From assembly GCA_937920235.1 (NCBI GenBank), contig CALGUK010000047.1:1-26032 (forward strand): a stretch of DNA of 26,032 nucleotides, read 5' to 3'. This document shows positions 15,357 to 22,916 of this stretch, piece by piece. The stretch comes from an uncultured Clostridia bacterium (GTDB lineage: Bacteria > Bacillota > Clostridia > Oscillospirales > Acutalibacteraceae). The stretch's first letter is position 1. Every line of letters starts with the position of its first letter. A program made the position numbers and the translations under genes. Below the pieces are notes generated by a model, which did no database searches, was not told the origin of the DNA, and saw only the letters and a program-made list of their open reading frames with translations.

Positions 15357-16301
15357 ATGCAAATAATCAAATTTGAACCTAAATATCGTGATGACCTGAT
15401 ATTCATGATACTTGAAGCAAAAAATGCACTCGGCAGAGTGCCTGGGCTTAATGAAGATTTGCTTGATATTCAGAAAAATTATTTTGATAAGGGTGATATG
15501 TTTTGGATTGCTCTTGATGATAACGATAGAGTTATCGGTAGCGTAGGTTACAGCTCTATTGAAAACAGCGAAGATGTTATCCTGCACAGACTTTTTGTAA
15601 AAGCTAATCTCAAGCATCAAGGGATTGGTACTGCTCTTTTGAAAACTGCAGAAGAACATTTGAAAGCTATTGGTAAAAAAGCAATTATTGTTCATCTTGG
15701 CAACAAGGAGCAATTTTATGAATCGTGGCAGTTTTATCCAAAACACGGTTATGCAGAATACGAGCCGAGCTATATGCGAAAGGAATTACAGAAAACAGAG
15801 CTTTGGGATATTTATGACATTATCCGCAAAAAGACCGGCAGAACAGTTGAGCGCGGAAAGCCAATGTCACAAGATGAATATCATATTGTGGTTAATGTAT
15901 GGATAAGGGGTTCTGACGGTAAATGGCTTATTTCAAAACGCTCACCAAATAAGCATTACGGCAATCTTTGGGAATGTTGTGGCGGCTCAGTAATATCAGG
16001 GGAAGATAGCATTTCTGCGGCACTTCGCGAAGCAAAGGAAGAGCTGGGCATTGAGCTTTCGGCTGAAAACGGATACCTTTTTACATCTGCTATCCGTCAG
16101 TACAGAACTTTTCCCGATTTTCTTGATGTATGGGTTTTCAGACAGGATGTTGATATAAACAAGGTTATTCTTCAAGCGGGTGAAACCTGCGATGTAAAAT
16201 GGGCCACAAGCGAGGAGATACTTGCAATGGGAAAAAACGGCGAATTTATACCGCTTACGGTTTTCCCATATCTTGAAAAGTTATTTGAAAGTGAGAAATA
16301 A
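15357..16301 (+). CDS. GNAT acetyltransferase-Nudix hydrolase fusion
   Basis: Two catalytic domains occupy 314 residues. Residues 1-140 form a GNAT N-acetyltransferase with acetyl-CoA loop HQGIGTA at 87-93. Residues 148-310 form a Nudix hydrolase that begins LWDIYDIIRKKTGR and carries a complete Nudix box, G-x5-E-x7-REAKEELGI, from Gly210 to Ile232, so the domain should bind metal and split a nucleoside-diphosphate-linked substrate. The N-terminal stretch of the Nudix part resembles the isopentenyl-diphosphate-isomerase-like subgroup. Substrates of both domains are unknown. The gene starts one base after the preceding stop, behind AAGGTG, indicating an operon. There is no frameshift or internal stop, so the fusion is genuine in this sequence. 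Confidence 0.85.
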   Translation: MQIIKFEPKYRDDLIFMILEAKNALGRVPGLNEDLLDIQKNYFDKGDMFWIALDDNDRVIGSVGYSSIENSEDVILHRLFVKANLKHQGIGTALLKTAEEHLKAIGKKAIIVHLGNKEQFYESWQFYPKHGYAEYEPSYMRKELQKTELWDIYDIIRKKTGRTVERGKPMSQDEYHIVVNVWIRGSDGKWLISKRSPNKHYGNLWECCGGSVISGEDSISAALREAKEELGIELSAENGYLFTSAIRQYRTFPDFLDVWVFRQDVDINKVILQAGETCDVKWATSEEILAMGKNGEFIPLTVFPYLEKLFESEK

Positions 16302-16303
16302 TT

Positions 16304-16789
16304 ATGCCACAACACCCATTCCCACCCTTATACGACAAAAACTCAAAAGTGCTTATACTCGGCAGTTTCCCGTCGGTGAAATCCCGTGAGCAAATGTTTT
16401 TCTACGGTCATCCGCAGAACAGATTCTGGAAGGTTGTTTCTGCCGTTATGGGTACCGACACACCTGTAACTATCAAAGAGAAAAGTGCCTTTCTGCACTC
16501 GAATCATATTGCATTATGGGATGTGATTGCCTCTTGTGATATAACAGGCAGTTCTGACAGCTCAATTAAAAATGTGGTCGCAAACGACCTTACGGAGATA
16601 CTTGAAAACGCTGACATCAAGCAGATTTTCGTCAACGGCAAAACTGCTGAAAAGTATTACAACAAGTACATTCGTGACACAATCGGCAGAAATGCTATTT
16701 GTCTACCCTCAACTTCACCTGCAAATGCCGCTTGGAATATTAATCGTCTCATTAATGAGTGGAACATAATTAAGATTTACATAGGTTAA
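16304..16789 (+). CDS. DNA-deoxyinosine glycosylase (uracil-DNA glycosylase superfamily)
   Basis: A 161-residue member of the uracil-DNA glycosylase superfamily, closest to the hypoxanthine-DNA glycosylase group (family 6). Motif 1 is LGSFPSVKSREQMFFYGHPQNRFWKV at about residues 20-45 and the C-terminal motif is LPSTSPANA. Such enzymes excise hypoxanthine from DNA that contains deoxyinosine, the product of adenine deamination. The gene follows the fusion gene by two bases with a GTGAGAAA-type ribosome binding site. Substrate choice between hypoxanthine and uracil cannot be read from the sequence alone. Confidence 0.8.
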   Translation: MPQHPFPPLYDKNSKVLILGSFPSVKSREQMFFYGHPQNRFWKVVSAVMGTDTPVTIKEKSAFLHSNHIALWDVIASCDITGSSDSSIKNVVANDLTEILENADIKQIFVNGKTAEKYYNKYIRDTIGRNAICLPSTSPANAAWNINRLINEWNIIKIYIG

Positions 16790-16795
16790 TTTAAA

Positions 16796-17410
16796 ATGAA
16801 TAACGATTTAAAAAAATATATTGAAAACAATGTTTTTCCCGAGTACGAAAAAAACGATTCGGGACACGGAATAGAGCATATAAAATATGTTATTGAACGA
16901 TGCTTTAAATTTGCAGAACAATTTGATGATATAAATTCAGATATGCTATACACAATGGCAGCATATCACGATATCGGTCATCATATTAAAAAGAAAAATC
17001 ACGAAATCATATCGGCTGAATTTTTTTACTGTAACGATGATATGAAACGATTTTTTAATGAAAATCAAAGAATTATCATTAAAGAGGGGATAGAAGACCA
17101 CAGAGCATCTGCCGAACACTCTCCGAGAAGTGTTTACGGGAAAATTTTATCGTCTGCAGACCGTTCAACTGATATAAATGATTTCTTGAGAAGGACGCAT
17201 TTATACACATTAAGACACAATCCGGATTCATCGATAAATGATATGGTTGACAGAGCTTATAAACATACAAGTGATAAGTACGGCAAAAACGGATATTCAA
17301 AAACATTTGTAATTGATGAAGATTATGAAAAATTTCTTCACAAGATTGATGAAATGTTAAGTGATAAAGAAAAATTCAAAAAATATTATATCCAATTAAA
17401 TAATTTATAA
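16796..17410 (+). CDS. HD-domain phosphohydrolase
   Basis: A 204-residue HD-superfamily protein. Metal ligands are visible as His28 (HGIEH), His58-Asp59 (AAYHDIGHH) and Asp122 (SSADRSTD). Single-domain HD proteins of this size usually hydrolyse nucleotides or phosphomonoesters, but no substrate can be named. It closes the four-gene cassette, six bases after the glycosylase gene, and is followed by a strong terminator. Confidence 0.82.
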   Translation: MNNDLKKYIENNVFPEYEKNDSGHGIEHIKYVIERCFKFAEQFDDINSDMLYTMAAYHDIGHHIKKKNHEIISAEFFYCNDDMKRFFNENQRIIIKEGIEDHRASAEHSPRSVYGKILSSADRSTDINDFLRRTHLYTLRHNPDSSINDMVDRAYKHTSDKYGKNGYSKTFVIDEDYEKFLHKIDEMLSDKEKFKKYYIQLNNL

Positions 17411-17415
17411 TTATT

Positions 17416-17455
17416 ATTCCATAAGTAATCATTATGATAAGCTTATGGAATTTTT
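17416..17455 (+). terminator. Intrinsic terminator of the four-gene cassette
   Basis: A perfect 10-bp stem ATTCCATAAG (17416-17425) / CTTATGGAAT (17442-17451) with a 16-nt loop precedes TTTTTG. It begins five bases after the HD gene stop. Confidence 0.82.
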
Positions 17456-17498
17456 GTTTCTATTTCAAAAGGGTAGTGTTGAAAACTTCATATAATTG

Positions 17499-17527
17499 TT
17501 GACATTGTTGAAAAGTTGATTTATAAT
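17499..17527 (+). promoter_or_regulatory. Perfect consensus sigma-A promoter
   Basis: TTGACA (17499-17504) and TATAAT (17522-17527) are both exact and are spaced by 17 bp. Transcription would begin near 17534. The nearest annotated gene downstream is the recombinase at 18064, about 530 bp away. Confidence 0.72.
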
Positions 17528-17528
17528 T

Positions 17529-17580
17529 ATACAAAATAAATATTTTGTATCAAATAGGGGGCAAAAAATTATACAAAATA
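17529..17580 (+). promoter_or_regulatory. Palindromic operator candidate with a repeated half-site
   Basis: ATACAAAATA (17529-17538) and its exact inverse TATTTTGTAT (17541-17550) form a palindrome over the predicted transcription start. The same ATACAAAATA recurs at 17571-17580, and the longer 14-bp version AATTATACAAAATA is repeated directly at 17525 and 17567, 42 bp or about four helical turns apart. This arrangement suits cooperative repressor binding; the regulator is unknown. Confidence 0.5.
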
Positions 17581-18038
17581 CGGGAAATAGCTTTTTTATT
17601 CGAAATATATGTTTAATAAAGAAATACCTCTTTTTAATTAAATATTATTTTTTATTATATCTAAAACTGATTATTTATAAATTCTAAGTTTATATAATTA
17701 ATTACTTGATGTTATATCTCAAAATAATTAAATCTGATAATAAATATTTAGCATTACTCTGTATTGTTTGAAATTTTATTATATAATTTATTTTTTTACT
17801 TTTAAATTTAAATCTTTATTTTTATGATGAATTGATGTATCATTAATGTATAATCAAGAGATAATTAAATTATATTAAACATTGATGTAACATATTTAAT
17901 TTAGTCAGATTGTTTTTATTATATTGATTTTTCGTAATTGTATACGATGTATTATTTTGCATCTGTTTATTGGTTATTTACTTTTATATATATCCTTTTT
18001 ATTTTGTTTTGTATTTTATTATTTTCCAAATAATATAT
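17581..18038. other. AT-rich stretch without a convincing gene
   Basis: Extremely AT-rich DNA between the promoter-palindrome and the recombinase. I found no frame with an ordinary start codon and ribosome binding site. The stretch may be a long 5' leader of the recombinase gene, an untranslated RNA region or eroded DNA. No tRNA, CRISPR or clear terminator is seen. Confidence 0.5.
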
Positions 18039-18053
18039 GTGAAACAGTTTCAC
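18039..18053 (+). promoter_or_regulatory. Palindrome next to the recombinase ribosome binding site
   Basis: GTGAAA-CAG-TTTCAC is a perfect 6-bp inverted repeat just ahead of the GGGTGG ribosome binding site (18054-18059) of the gene at 18064. It could be a repressor site or an mRNA hairpin that limits access to the start. Confidence 0.4.
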
Positions 18054-18063
18054 GGGTGGTTAT

Positions 18064-19056
18064 ATGAAAAAAATTAATTATACAGGTTTACCTGCCATTT
18101 TAAGAGATTTTCTTGTTTATCTCGATGTAATAAAAAACAAGTCTGCATTAACAATTGAAGAATACTCTTCCGATTTAAAGTTATTTTTCAAATTCTTGAA
18201 GTATTACAGGGGTTTAGTCCCCTCTTCCATTGAATTTGATGAAATTGATATTCTCGATATTAATGAAGATTTTGTGAAAACCGTTTCATTGAATGATGCT
18301 TATGCTTTTTTATCGTACTGTAAGAATGAAAGAGATAATCAAGAGGCCGCAAGAGCTAGAAAAGTTTCTTGTCTGAGAACCTATTTTAAGTATCTTGACA
18401 AGCAAAAGAATATTCTTGAGAACAATCCTATGGAAGTTCTTGACTCACCGAAATTAAAAAAAGCTCTCCCCAAATATCTCACACTTGAAGAGAGCATAAA
18501 ACTATTAAAATCAATTGACGGTAAGCATAAGGAAAGAGACTATTGTATTATTGTGTTTTTCTTAAACTGCGGATTAAGATTATCCGAACTTGTCAGTCTT
18601 AATTATAATGATATAAGAGACGACCACACATTGCGTGTAACCGGTAAAGGTAACAAGGAAAGAACCATTTACCTTAACGATGCCTGTCTTGAAGCATTTG
18701 CTCAGTATATGGCTGTTCGTCCGGTTGACGGAGTTGCTCCTGCCGACCGTAATGCCTTATTCTTAAGCAGCAGAAATAAGAGAATAAGTCCCAAAACGGT
18801 ACAGCATATCGTATATTCCTGCCTTGAAAAATGCGGTTTAGAAGGATATTCTGTACATAAATTAAGACATACTGCTGCAACGCTTATGTATCAGCACGGG
18901 AATGTCGATGTCCTTATATTAAAAGACATTCTCGGCCACGAAAATCTCGGAACGACAGAAATATACACGCATATTGTTGATGAACAGCTCAAAAAAGCCT
19001 CTGATGCAAATCCTCTTTCAAAAATCAAATTAAGCGACAATATTAAAGAAGATTAA
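18064..19056 (+). CDS. xerD: Tyrosine recombinase XerC/XerD
   Basis: A 330-residue tyrosine recombinase that should resolve chromosome dimers at dif together with FtsK. Residues 10-115 form the SAM-like core-binding domain; the catalytic domain follows with Arg172 (GLRLSEL), Lys195/197 (TGKGNKER), His265 and Arg268 (HKLRHT), His292 (LGHENL) and the nucleophile Tyr301 (IYTHI). All are present, so it is probably active. Nearness to spoIIM, as seen in Bacillus where ripX/xerD and spoIIM are neighbours, supports a chromosomal Xer over a phage integrase. Its 3' end overlaps the opposing spoIIM by 14 bases. XerC and XerD cannot be separated reliably here. Confidence 0.88.
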   Translation: MKKINYTGLPAILRDFLVYLDVIKNKSALTIEEYSSDLKLFFKFLKYYRGLVPSSIEFDEIDILDINEDFVKTVSLNDAYAFLSYCKNERDNQEAARARKVSCLRTYFKYLDKQKNILENNPMEVLDSPKLKKALPKYLTLEESIKLLKSIDGKHKERDYCIIVFFLNCGLRLSELVSLNYNDIRDDHTLRVTGKGNKERTIYLNDACLEAFAQYMAVRPVDGVAPADRNALFLSSRNKRISPKTVQHIVYSCLEKCGLEGYSVHKLRHTAATLMYQHGNVDVLILKDILGHENLGTTEIYTHIVDEQLKKASDANPLSKIKLSDNIKED

Positions 19057-19693
19057 ATTTATTTATAAGAAAATTTATCAGTATCGTGCTTATTGCGATA
19101 CAGACAATATTTACTAACAATAAAATTGAATATCTTATCAAATACAGCCGTACAGACATATTGTCGGCTGTATTCTTTTTTATTACAGCTCTGTAAATAT
19201 ATTTACTCATATAAACGCTTTCACTTGCAGCATATATCATCGAAGCAGTTGTAATAATTGCGACAGGATAAATCAAAACAAGACAAAACAGTATTCCTTT
19301 TAATTCATATTCACAATACATGTATGAACTGAAATAACCGATCATTACACATTTAATTAAAACCGGAATTATACACATCGGCATTCCAATAAGACTTGTT
19401 CCTATAAAAAAAGTCAACAAAAAATATATTAGTTCACTTTTAAAAAACATAATAAAAATTTTAGTAAATTCAGATGAACATATTATTTCCAGAGTTTCCT
19501 TGCAAATCAGATTACAGTAATCGAAAGATTCCGATTTATAGATAAGGCATCCTGATAAAAGGGAGAATATCGACATAAGCGTAAAAGCAATGTAGTATAT
19601 ATCAGTTGATAATTTAATATTATCCAGTCTTGGCTTATGAAATTTTTCATGTGTGAATTTTTTTCGTTTTCTTAAATTGATTACCTTTGTCAT
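19043..19693 (-). CDS. spoIIM: Stage II sporulation protein M
   Basis: A 216-residue membrane protein with about five hydrophobic helices and a basic N-terminal cytoplasmic segment. The FIGTSLIGMP stretch followed by a hydrophobic helix and MIGY matches the SpoIIM signature (IGMP...G). SpoIIM joins SpoIID and SpoIIP in the complex that thins septal peptidoglycan and drives forespore engulfment. The gene runs opposite to xerD and overlaps its 3' end. It lies 21 bases downstream of the membrane-protein gene at 19715 and probably shares its transcript. Confidence 0.82.
   Translation of the reverse strand: MTKVINLRKRKKFTHEKFHKPRLDNIKLSTDIYYIAFTLMSIFSLLSGCLIYKSESFDYCNLICKETLEIICSSEFTKIFIMFFKSELIYFLLTFFIGTSLIGMPMCIIPVLIKCVMIGYFSSYMYCEYELKGILFCLVLIYPVAIITTASMIYAASESVYMSKYIYRAVIKKNTADNMSVRLYLIRYSILLLVNIVCIAISTILINFLINKFNLL
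19141..19181 (+). terminator. Terminator of xerD inside the opposing spoIIM gene
   Basis: AATACAGCCG (19141-19150) pairs perfectly over 10 bp with CGGCTGTATT (19165-19174) and is followed by CTTTTTT on the plus strand. The minus strand has no T run after the stem, so the signal is directed at transcripts from xerD, 85 bases after its stop, while the same bases encode part of SpoIIM. Confidence 0.72.
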
Positions 19694-19714
19694 AAAATAT
19701 TATTCCTTTTCAAT

Positions 19715-20125
19715 TTATTTTCTTCTCTTTATATTTGCGGAAACAATTCCTCCTGCTACTGAAACCAAAATTCCGGTAAAAATCACCAATGACAGCATAG
19801 TGAGATGTCGGGATGAAACAAAGTAAACGATAATGGAGATAATTACGGTTAAAACCGTTCCGCATACAAGACCGGAAATTATACCCTTGAAAGGAAGAAT
19901 CTTATTGCTTATAAATCCGCACAAAAAACAACCTGCATATTCACAAAAAAGAAAATGCAATATCAGACTATCGGGTAATAATTCCGTATCCTTAAGAATG
20001 TACGAGACTGTTAAAGTCAATAAAAGCATAAGAACTAAGCCGACAAAAGATGATATAAACAACCCGAGAATAACCTTTAAACAATTAGGCATTTCACTCA
20101 TTCTCTTAAGTTTGTTTTTTAACAT
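19715..20125 (-). CDS. TIGR04086-type small membrane protein
   Basis: A 136-residue protein with four predicted membrane helices separated by short loops and a basic C-terminus (SANIKRRK). The pattern GxVxGxxxGxxxS and its place beside yajC match the TIGR04086 family of Firmicute membrane proteins, whose function is unknown. The start at 20125 is directly preceded by TTTTTT, with GAGGGG as ribosome binding site; both belong to the intrinsic terminator after yajC, so its expression is probably linked to read-through. Confidence 0.75.
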   Translation of the reverse strand: MLKNKLKRMSEMPNCLKVILGLFISSFVGLVLMLLLTLTVSYILKDTELLPDSLILHFLFCEYAGCFLCGFISNKILPFKGIISGLVCGTVLTVIISIIVYFVSSRHLTMLSLVIFTGILVSVAGGIVSANIKRRK

Positions 20126-20161
20126 AAAAAACCCCTCACATTCAATAAAGAATATGAGGGG
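20126..20161 (-). terminator. Terminator after yajC that contains the next gene's ribosome binding site
   Basis: On the minus strand CCCCTCATATTC pairs with GAATGTGAGGGG over 12 bp (one G-U pair) around a 6-nt loop, followed by TTTTTT. The GAGGGG of the 3' arm is the ribosome binding site, and the T run the spacer, of the ATG at 20125. The C-A mismatch on the plus strand confirms the direction. Confidence 0.82.
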
Positions 20162-20184
20162 TGAAAATTGTTTATGATATTAAA

Positions 20185-20592
20185 TTATTCTTCATCTTTA
20201 TTTTTCTTAGATTTTTTTGTTTTCTTTTCCTGCATAGCAGCTCTTGCAGCTTCTCTTTCTGCCTGAATCTTTTCGTTAGCAGTGTGATTAGTCTGAATAG
20301 CATATTTCTTGAATTTGATTTTTACTCTGTCAGAGCCGGATTCGATAACAATTGTATCATCTTTAACAGAAACAACCTTACCGCAAATACCGCCGATTGT
20401 TGTAATCTCATCACCAATCTGAGTATTGTCACGGATTTCCTGTTCCATCTTCTGCTGCTTTTTCTGAGGTCTTATTGTAAAGAAATACATTGCTGCAAAA
20501 AGTGCAACCATCATAAGAATCATCGGCATAGGACTTGAACCGCCTTCAGCACCTTCGGGAGCTGCCATTGCAAAAGTTAAAAATTCGTTCAT
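20185..20592 (-). CDS. yajC: Preprotein translocase accessory subunit YajC
   Basis: A 135-residue single-pass membrane protein. The membrane segment (about 22-40) is followed by the family signature FFTIRPQKKQQK and the GDEITTIGGICGKVVSVKDD domain. It associates with SecDF and the SecYEG channel in bacteria where it has been studied. The C-terminus is a highly charged lysine-rich extension. TGGAGGAAAA precedes the ATG. It has its own promoter in the gap after tgt. Confidence 0.93.
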   Translation of the reverse strand: MNEFLTFAMAAPEGAEGGSSPMPMILMMVALFAAMYFFTIRPQKKQQKMEQEIRDNTQIGDEITTIGGICGKVVSVKDDTIVIESGSDRVKIKFKKYAIQTNHTANEKIQAEREAARAAMQEKKTKKSKKNKDEE

Positions 20593-20624
20593 TTAATTTT
20601 CCTCCAAAAAAATATATCCTTGAC

Positions 20625-20653
20625 ATTATACATAAAATTGTTAAATATTGCAA
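20625..20653 (-). promoter_or_regulatory. Promoter of yajC
   Basis: On the minus strand TTGCAA (20648-20653) and a perfect TATAAT (20625-20630) are spaced by 17 bp. Transcription would begin near 20618, about 25 bases before the start codon. Confidence 0.65.
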
Positions 20654-20675
20654 GATGTTTTATAAAATTTAACAA

Positions 20676-21806
20676 TTAAATTCTTGTATCCAATCTGTCA
20701 ACGTATTTATTATAAAATTCTTCAAACGTATCATTATCCAATGCTTTTCTGATTTTAGTCATAAGACTATTATAAAAATAAAGATTATGCATTACACAAA
20801 GACGCATAGCCAACATCTCCTGAGCCTTAAACAAATGTCTGATATATGCTCTTGAATGTTTTTGACAGGTCGGACAGTTACAAGTCGGATCAATCGGTTG
20901 ATTATCTTTTTCATATTTTTTGTTGTTGATATTGATAATACCTGCATCAGTAAAAAGATGTCCGTGACGTGCGTTTCTGCTTGGCATAACACAATCAAAC
21001 AGGTCAACTCCCCTTCTGACACCCTCAAGAATATTTCCGGGTGTTCCGACACCCATAAGATATCTTATTTTATCAGCAGGCATATATGGCTCTACAGCAG
21101 AAATAATTCTGTACATTTCTTCCTTTGGTTCACCTACCGCAAGTCCTCCGATAGCATAACCGTCAAGGTCAAGCTTGGCTATTTCCTTCATATGCTCAAT
21201 ACGCAAGTCATCAAAGGTACAGCCCTGGTTTATTCCGAAAAGCATCTGATGTTTGTTTATTGTCTCAGGCAATGAATTAAGTCTTTCTATCTCCGCCTTA
21301 CAACGATAAAGCCATCTTGTTGTTCTTTCACATGATTGCTTTGAATACTCATATTCTGCGGGATTTTCAACACATTCATCAAATGCCATGGCAATAGTTG
21401 AACCTAAATTTGACTGAATCTGCATACTTTCTTCAGGTCCCATAAAAATTTTATGACCATCAATATGTGATGAAAAATATACACCTTCTTCTTTAATTTT
21501 TCTAAGTGATGCAAGAGAAAAAACCTGGAATCCTCCGCTATCTGTAAGAATAGGTCCGTTCCAGCCTGTGAACTTATGTAATCCGCCCATTTCTTTGACA
21601 AGATCATCTGTCGGCCTTAAATGTAGATGATACGTGTTGCACAGTTGAACCTGACAGTTAATATCCTTAAGATCATAAGCTGAAACACCGCCTTTAATTG
21701 CACCCTGGGTCGCAACATTCATAAATGCAGGTGTTTGTACCGTTCCGTGAACAGTATGAAATTCGCCACGTCTTGCATTACCGACTTTTTTAATTAACTT
21801 ATACAT
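20676..21806 (-). CDS. tgt: tRNA-guanine transglycosylase
   Basis: Tgt replaces guanine 34 with preQ1 in GUN-anticodon tRNAs, the step before QueA. The 376-residue protein shows the general acid Asp89 in LTDSGGFQ, the nucleophile Asp271 in DLFDCVMPSRNARHG, and the zinc site Cys309, Cys311, Cys314 and His340 (CxCxxC-x25-H). Substrate-recognition segment GGLAVGEP is intact. AAGGAG lies before the ATG. It follows queA by nine bases, in the usual queuosine order. Confidence 0.97.
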   Translation of the reverse strand: MYKLIKKVGNARRGEFHTVHGTVQTPAFMNVATQGAIKGGVSAYDLKDINCQVQLCNTYHLHLRPTDDLVKEMGGLHKFTGWNGPILTDSGGFQVFSLASLRKIKEEGVYFSSHIDGHKIFMGPEESMQIQSNLGSTIAMAFDECVENPAEYEYSKQSCERTTRWLYRCKAEIERLNSLPETINKHQMLFGINQGCTFDDLRIEHMKEIAKLDLDGYAIGGLAVGEPKEEMYRIISAVEPYMPADKIRYLMGVGTPGNILEGVRRGVDLFDCVMPSRNARHGHLFTDAGIININNKKYEKDNQPIDPTCNCPTCQKHSRAYIRHLFKAQEMLAMRLCVMHNLYFYNSLMTKIRKALDNDTFEEFYNKYVDRLDTRI

Positions 21807-21815
21807 AGAATCTCC

Positions 21816-22844
21816 TTAATATATAAACATACAATCTCCGAAGCTGAAAAATCTGTATTTTTCATCAACTGCGGTTTTATAAGCTTTCAGAACATCATCG
21901 CGGTTATAGAAAGCCGAAACAAGCATTATCAATGTGCTTTCAGGAAGATGAAAGTTTGTAAGCAAGGCATCTATACATTTAAACTTATATCCGGGATAAA
22001 TAAAAATGTTTGTCCAGTCATCATATTCCTTCATTTCGCCCTGACTTTGCATTACGCTTTCAAGTGTTCTGCAACAGGTTGTTCCGACCCCGACAACTCT
22101 TCCGCCGTTTTTCTTAGTATTATTTATCAATTCGGCTGTTTCAGCGGGTATGTAATAATGTTCCGAGTGCATATGGTGATCTTCAATATTTTCAGACTTT
22201 ACAGGTCTGAATGTACCAATACCGACATGAAGCGTAACATAACCTATTTTTATACCTTTTTCTTCAATCTTTGTCATTATATCATCCGTAAAATGAAGAC
22301 CTGCTGTGGGAGCGGCTGCTGAGCCCAACTCCTTTGAATATACAGTCTGATATCGTTCTTTATCCTCCAGCTTTTCGGTTATATAATGCGGAAGCGGCAT
22401 TTCACCGACTTTATCGAGAACCTCATAAATATTTGATGCATTATAATTGAATTTTGCAATTCTGTTTCCGTTTTCGAGAACATCTTCAATTTTACAAGTA
22501 AGAATTCCGTCTCCGAAAGAAAACTCAGTATCAACTTTGGCTCTCTTACCGGGGCCCGTTATTGTTTCCCAACGATCATTACCGAGATTATTGAGCAAAA
22601 GAAACTCAACTACTGCTCCAGTGTCCTTTTTTATACCGTAAATTCTTGCAGGAAGAACTCTTGTGTTATTAAGAATAAGGCAATCTCCGGGATTAAGATA
22701 ATCAATAAAATCATAAAAATGCTTATGATCAATTGTATTGTCATTTCTTGATAAAACCATCATTCTTGAGTGATCTCGAGGCTCTATCGGAGTCTGCGCA
22801 ATCAATTCTTTGGGCAAATCGTAATAAAAATCAGATTTTTTCAT
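21816..22844 (-). CDS. queA: S-adenosylmethionine:tRNA ribosyltransferase-isomerase
   Basis: QueA transfers the ribosyl part of S-adenosylmethionine to preQ1 on tRNA, forming epoxyqueuosine. The 342 residues begin MKKSDFYYDLPKELIAQTP and contain NTRVLPARIYG, GSAAAPTAGLHF, HVGIGTFRPV, TTCCRTLES and TNFHLPESTL, all family hallmarks. I chose the ATG at 22844, behind ACGGAG; an upstream in-frame ATG would add about 30 residues that overlap the lysine riboswitch and match no family member. It is divergent from asd and leads a queA-tgt unit. Confidence 0.96.
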   Translation of the reverse strand: MKKSDFYYDLPKELIAQTPIEPRDHSRMMVLSRNDNTIDHKHFYDFIDYLNPGDCLILNNTRVLPARIYGIKKDTGAVVEFLLLNNLGNDRWETITGPGKRAKVDTEFSFGDGILTCKIEDVLENGNRIAKFNYNASNIYEVLDKVGEMPLPHYITEKLEDKERYQTVYSKELGSAAAPTAGLHFTDDIMTKIEEKGIKIGYVTLHVGIGTFRPVKSENIEDHHMHSEHYYIPAETAELINNTKKNGGRVVGVGTTCCRTLESVMQSQGEMKEYDDWTNIFIYPGYKFKCIDALLTNFHLPESTLIMLVSAFYNRDDVLKAYKTAVDEKYRFFSFGDCMFIY

Positions 22845-22883
22845 AGGGATTCTCCGTAAAAATATAGAAATTATTAAAAATAT

Positions 22884-22913
22884 TTGACACAAACGCACTA
22901 TACATGGTATTAT
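22884..22913 (+). promoter_or_regulatory. Promoter of the lysine riboswitch and asd operon
   Basis: TTGACA (22884-22889) and TATTAT (22908-22913) are spaced by 18 bp. The predicted start near 22919 coincides with the first base of riboswitch P1. A TATAAT on the minus strand (22909-22914) may serve the divergent queA. Confidence 0.65.
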
Positions 22914-22916
22914 ATT

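Noticed and set aside
17556..17687. Short hydrophobic open frame after AGGGGG (about 39 codons)
   Set aside because: It would need an ATT or ATA start; such AT-rich DNA readily gives hydrophobic frames by chance.
18024..18050. Possible dif site upstream of xerD
   Set aside because: TTTTCC and TATGTGAAAC recall dif arms, but arm spacing and the centre do not match the Firmicute consensus, and the right arm has an extra base.
18064..19056. Phage or integrative-element integrase
   Set aside because: Length, catalytic domain and location beside spoIIM fit chromosomal XerC/D; no excisionase, attachment repeats or tRNA gene is nearby.
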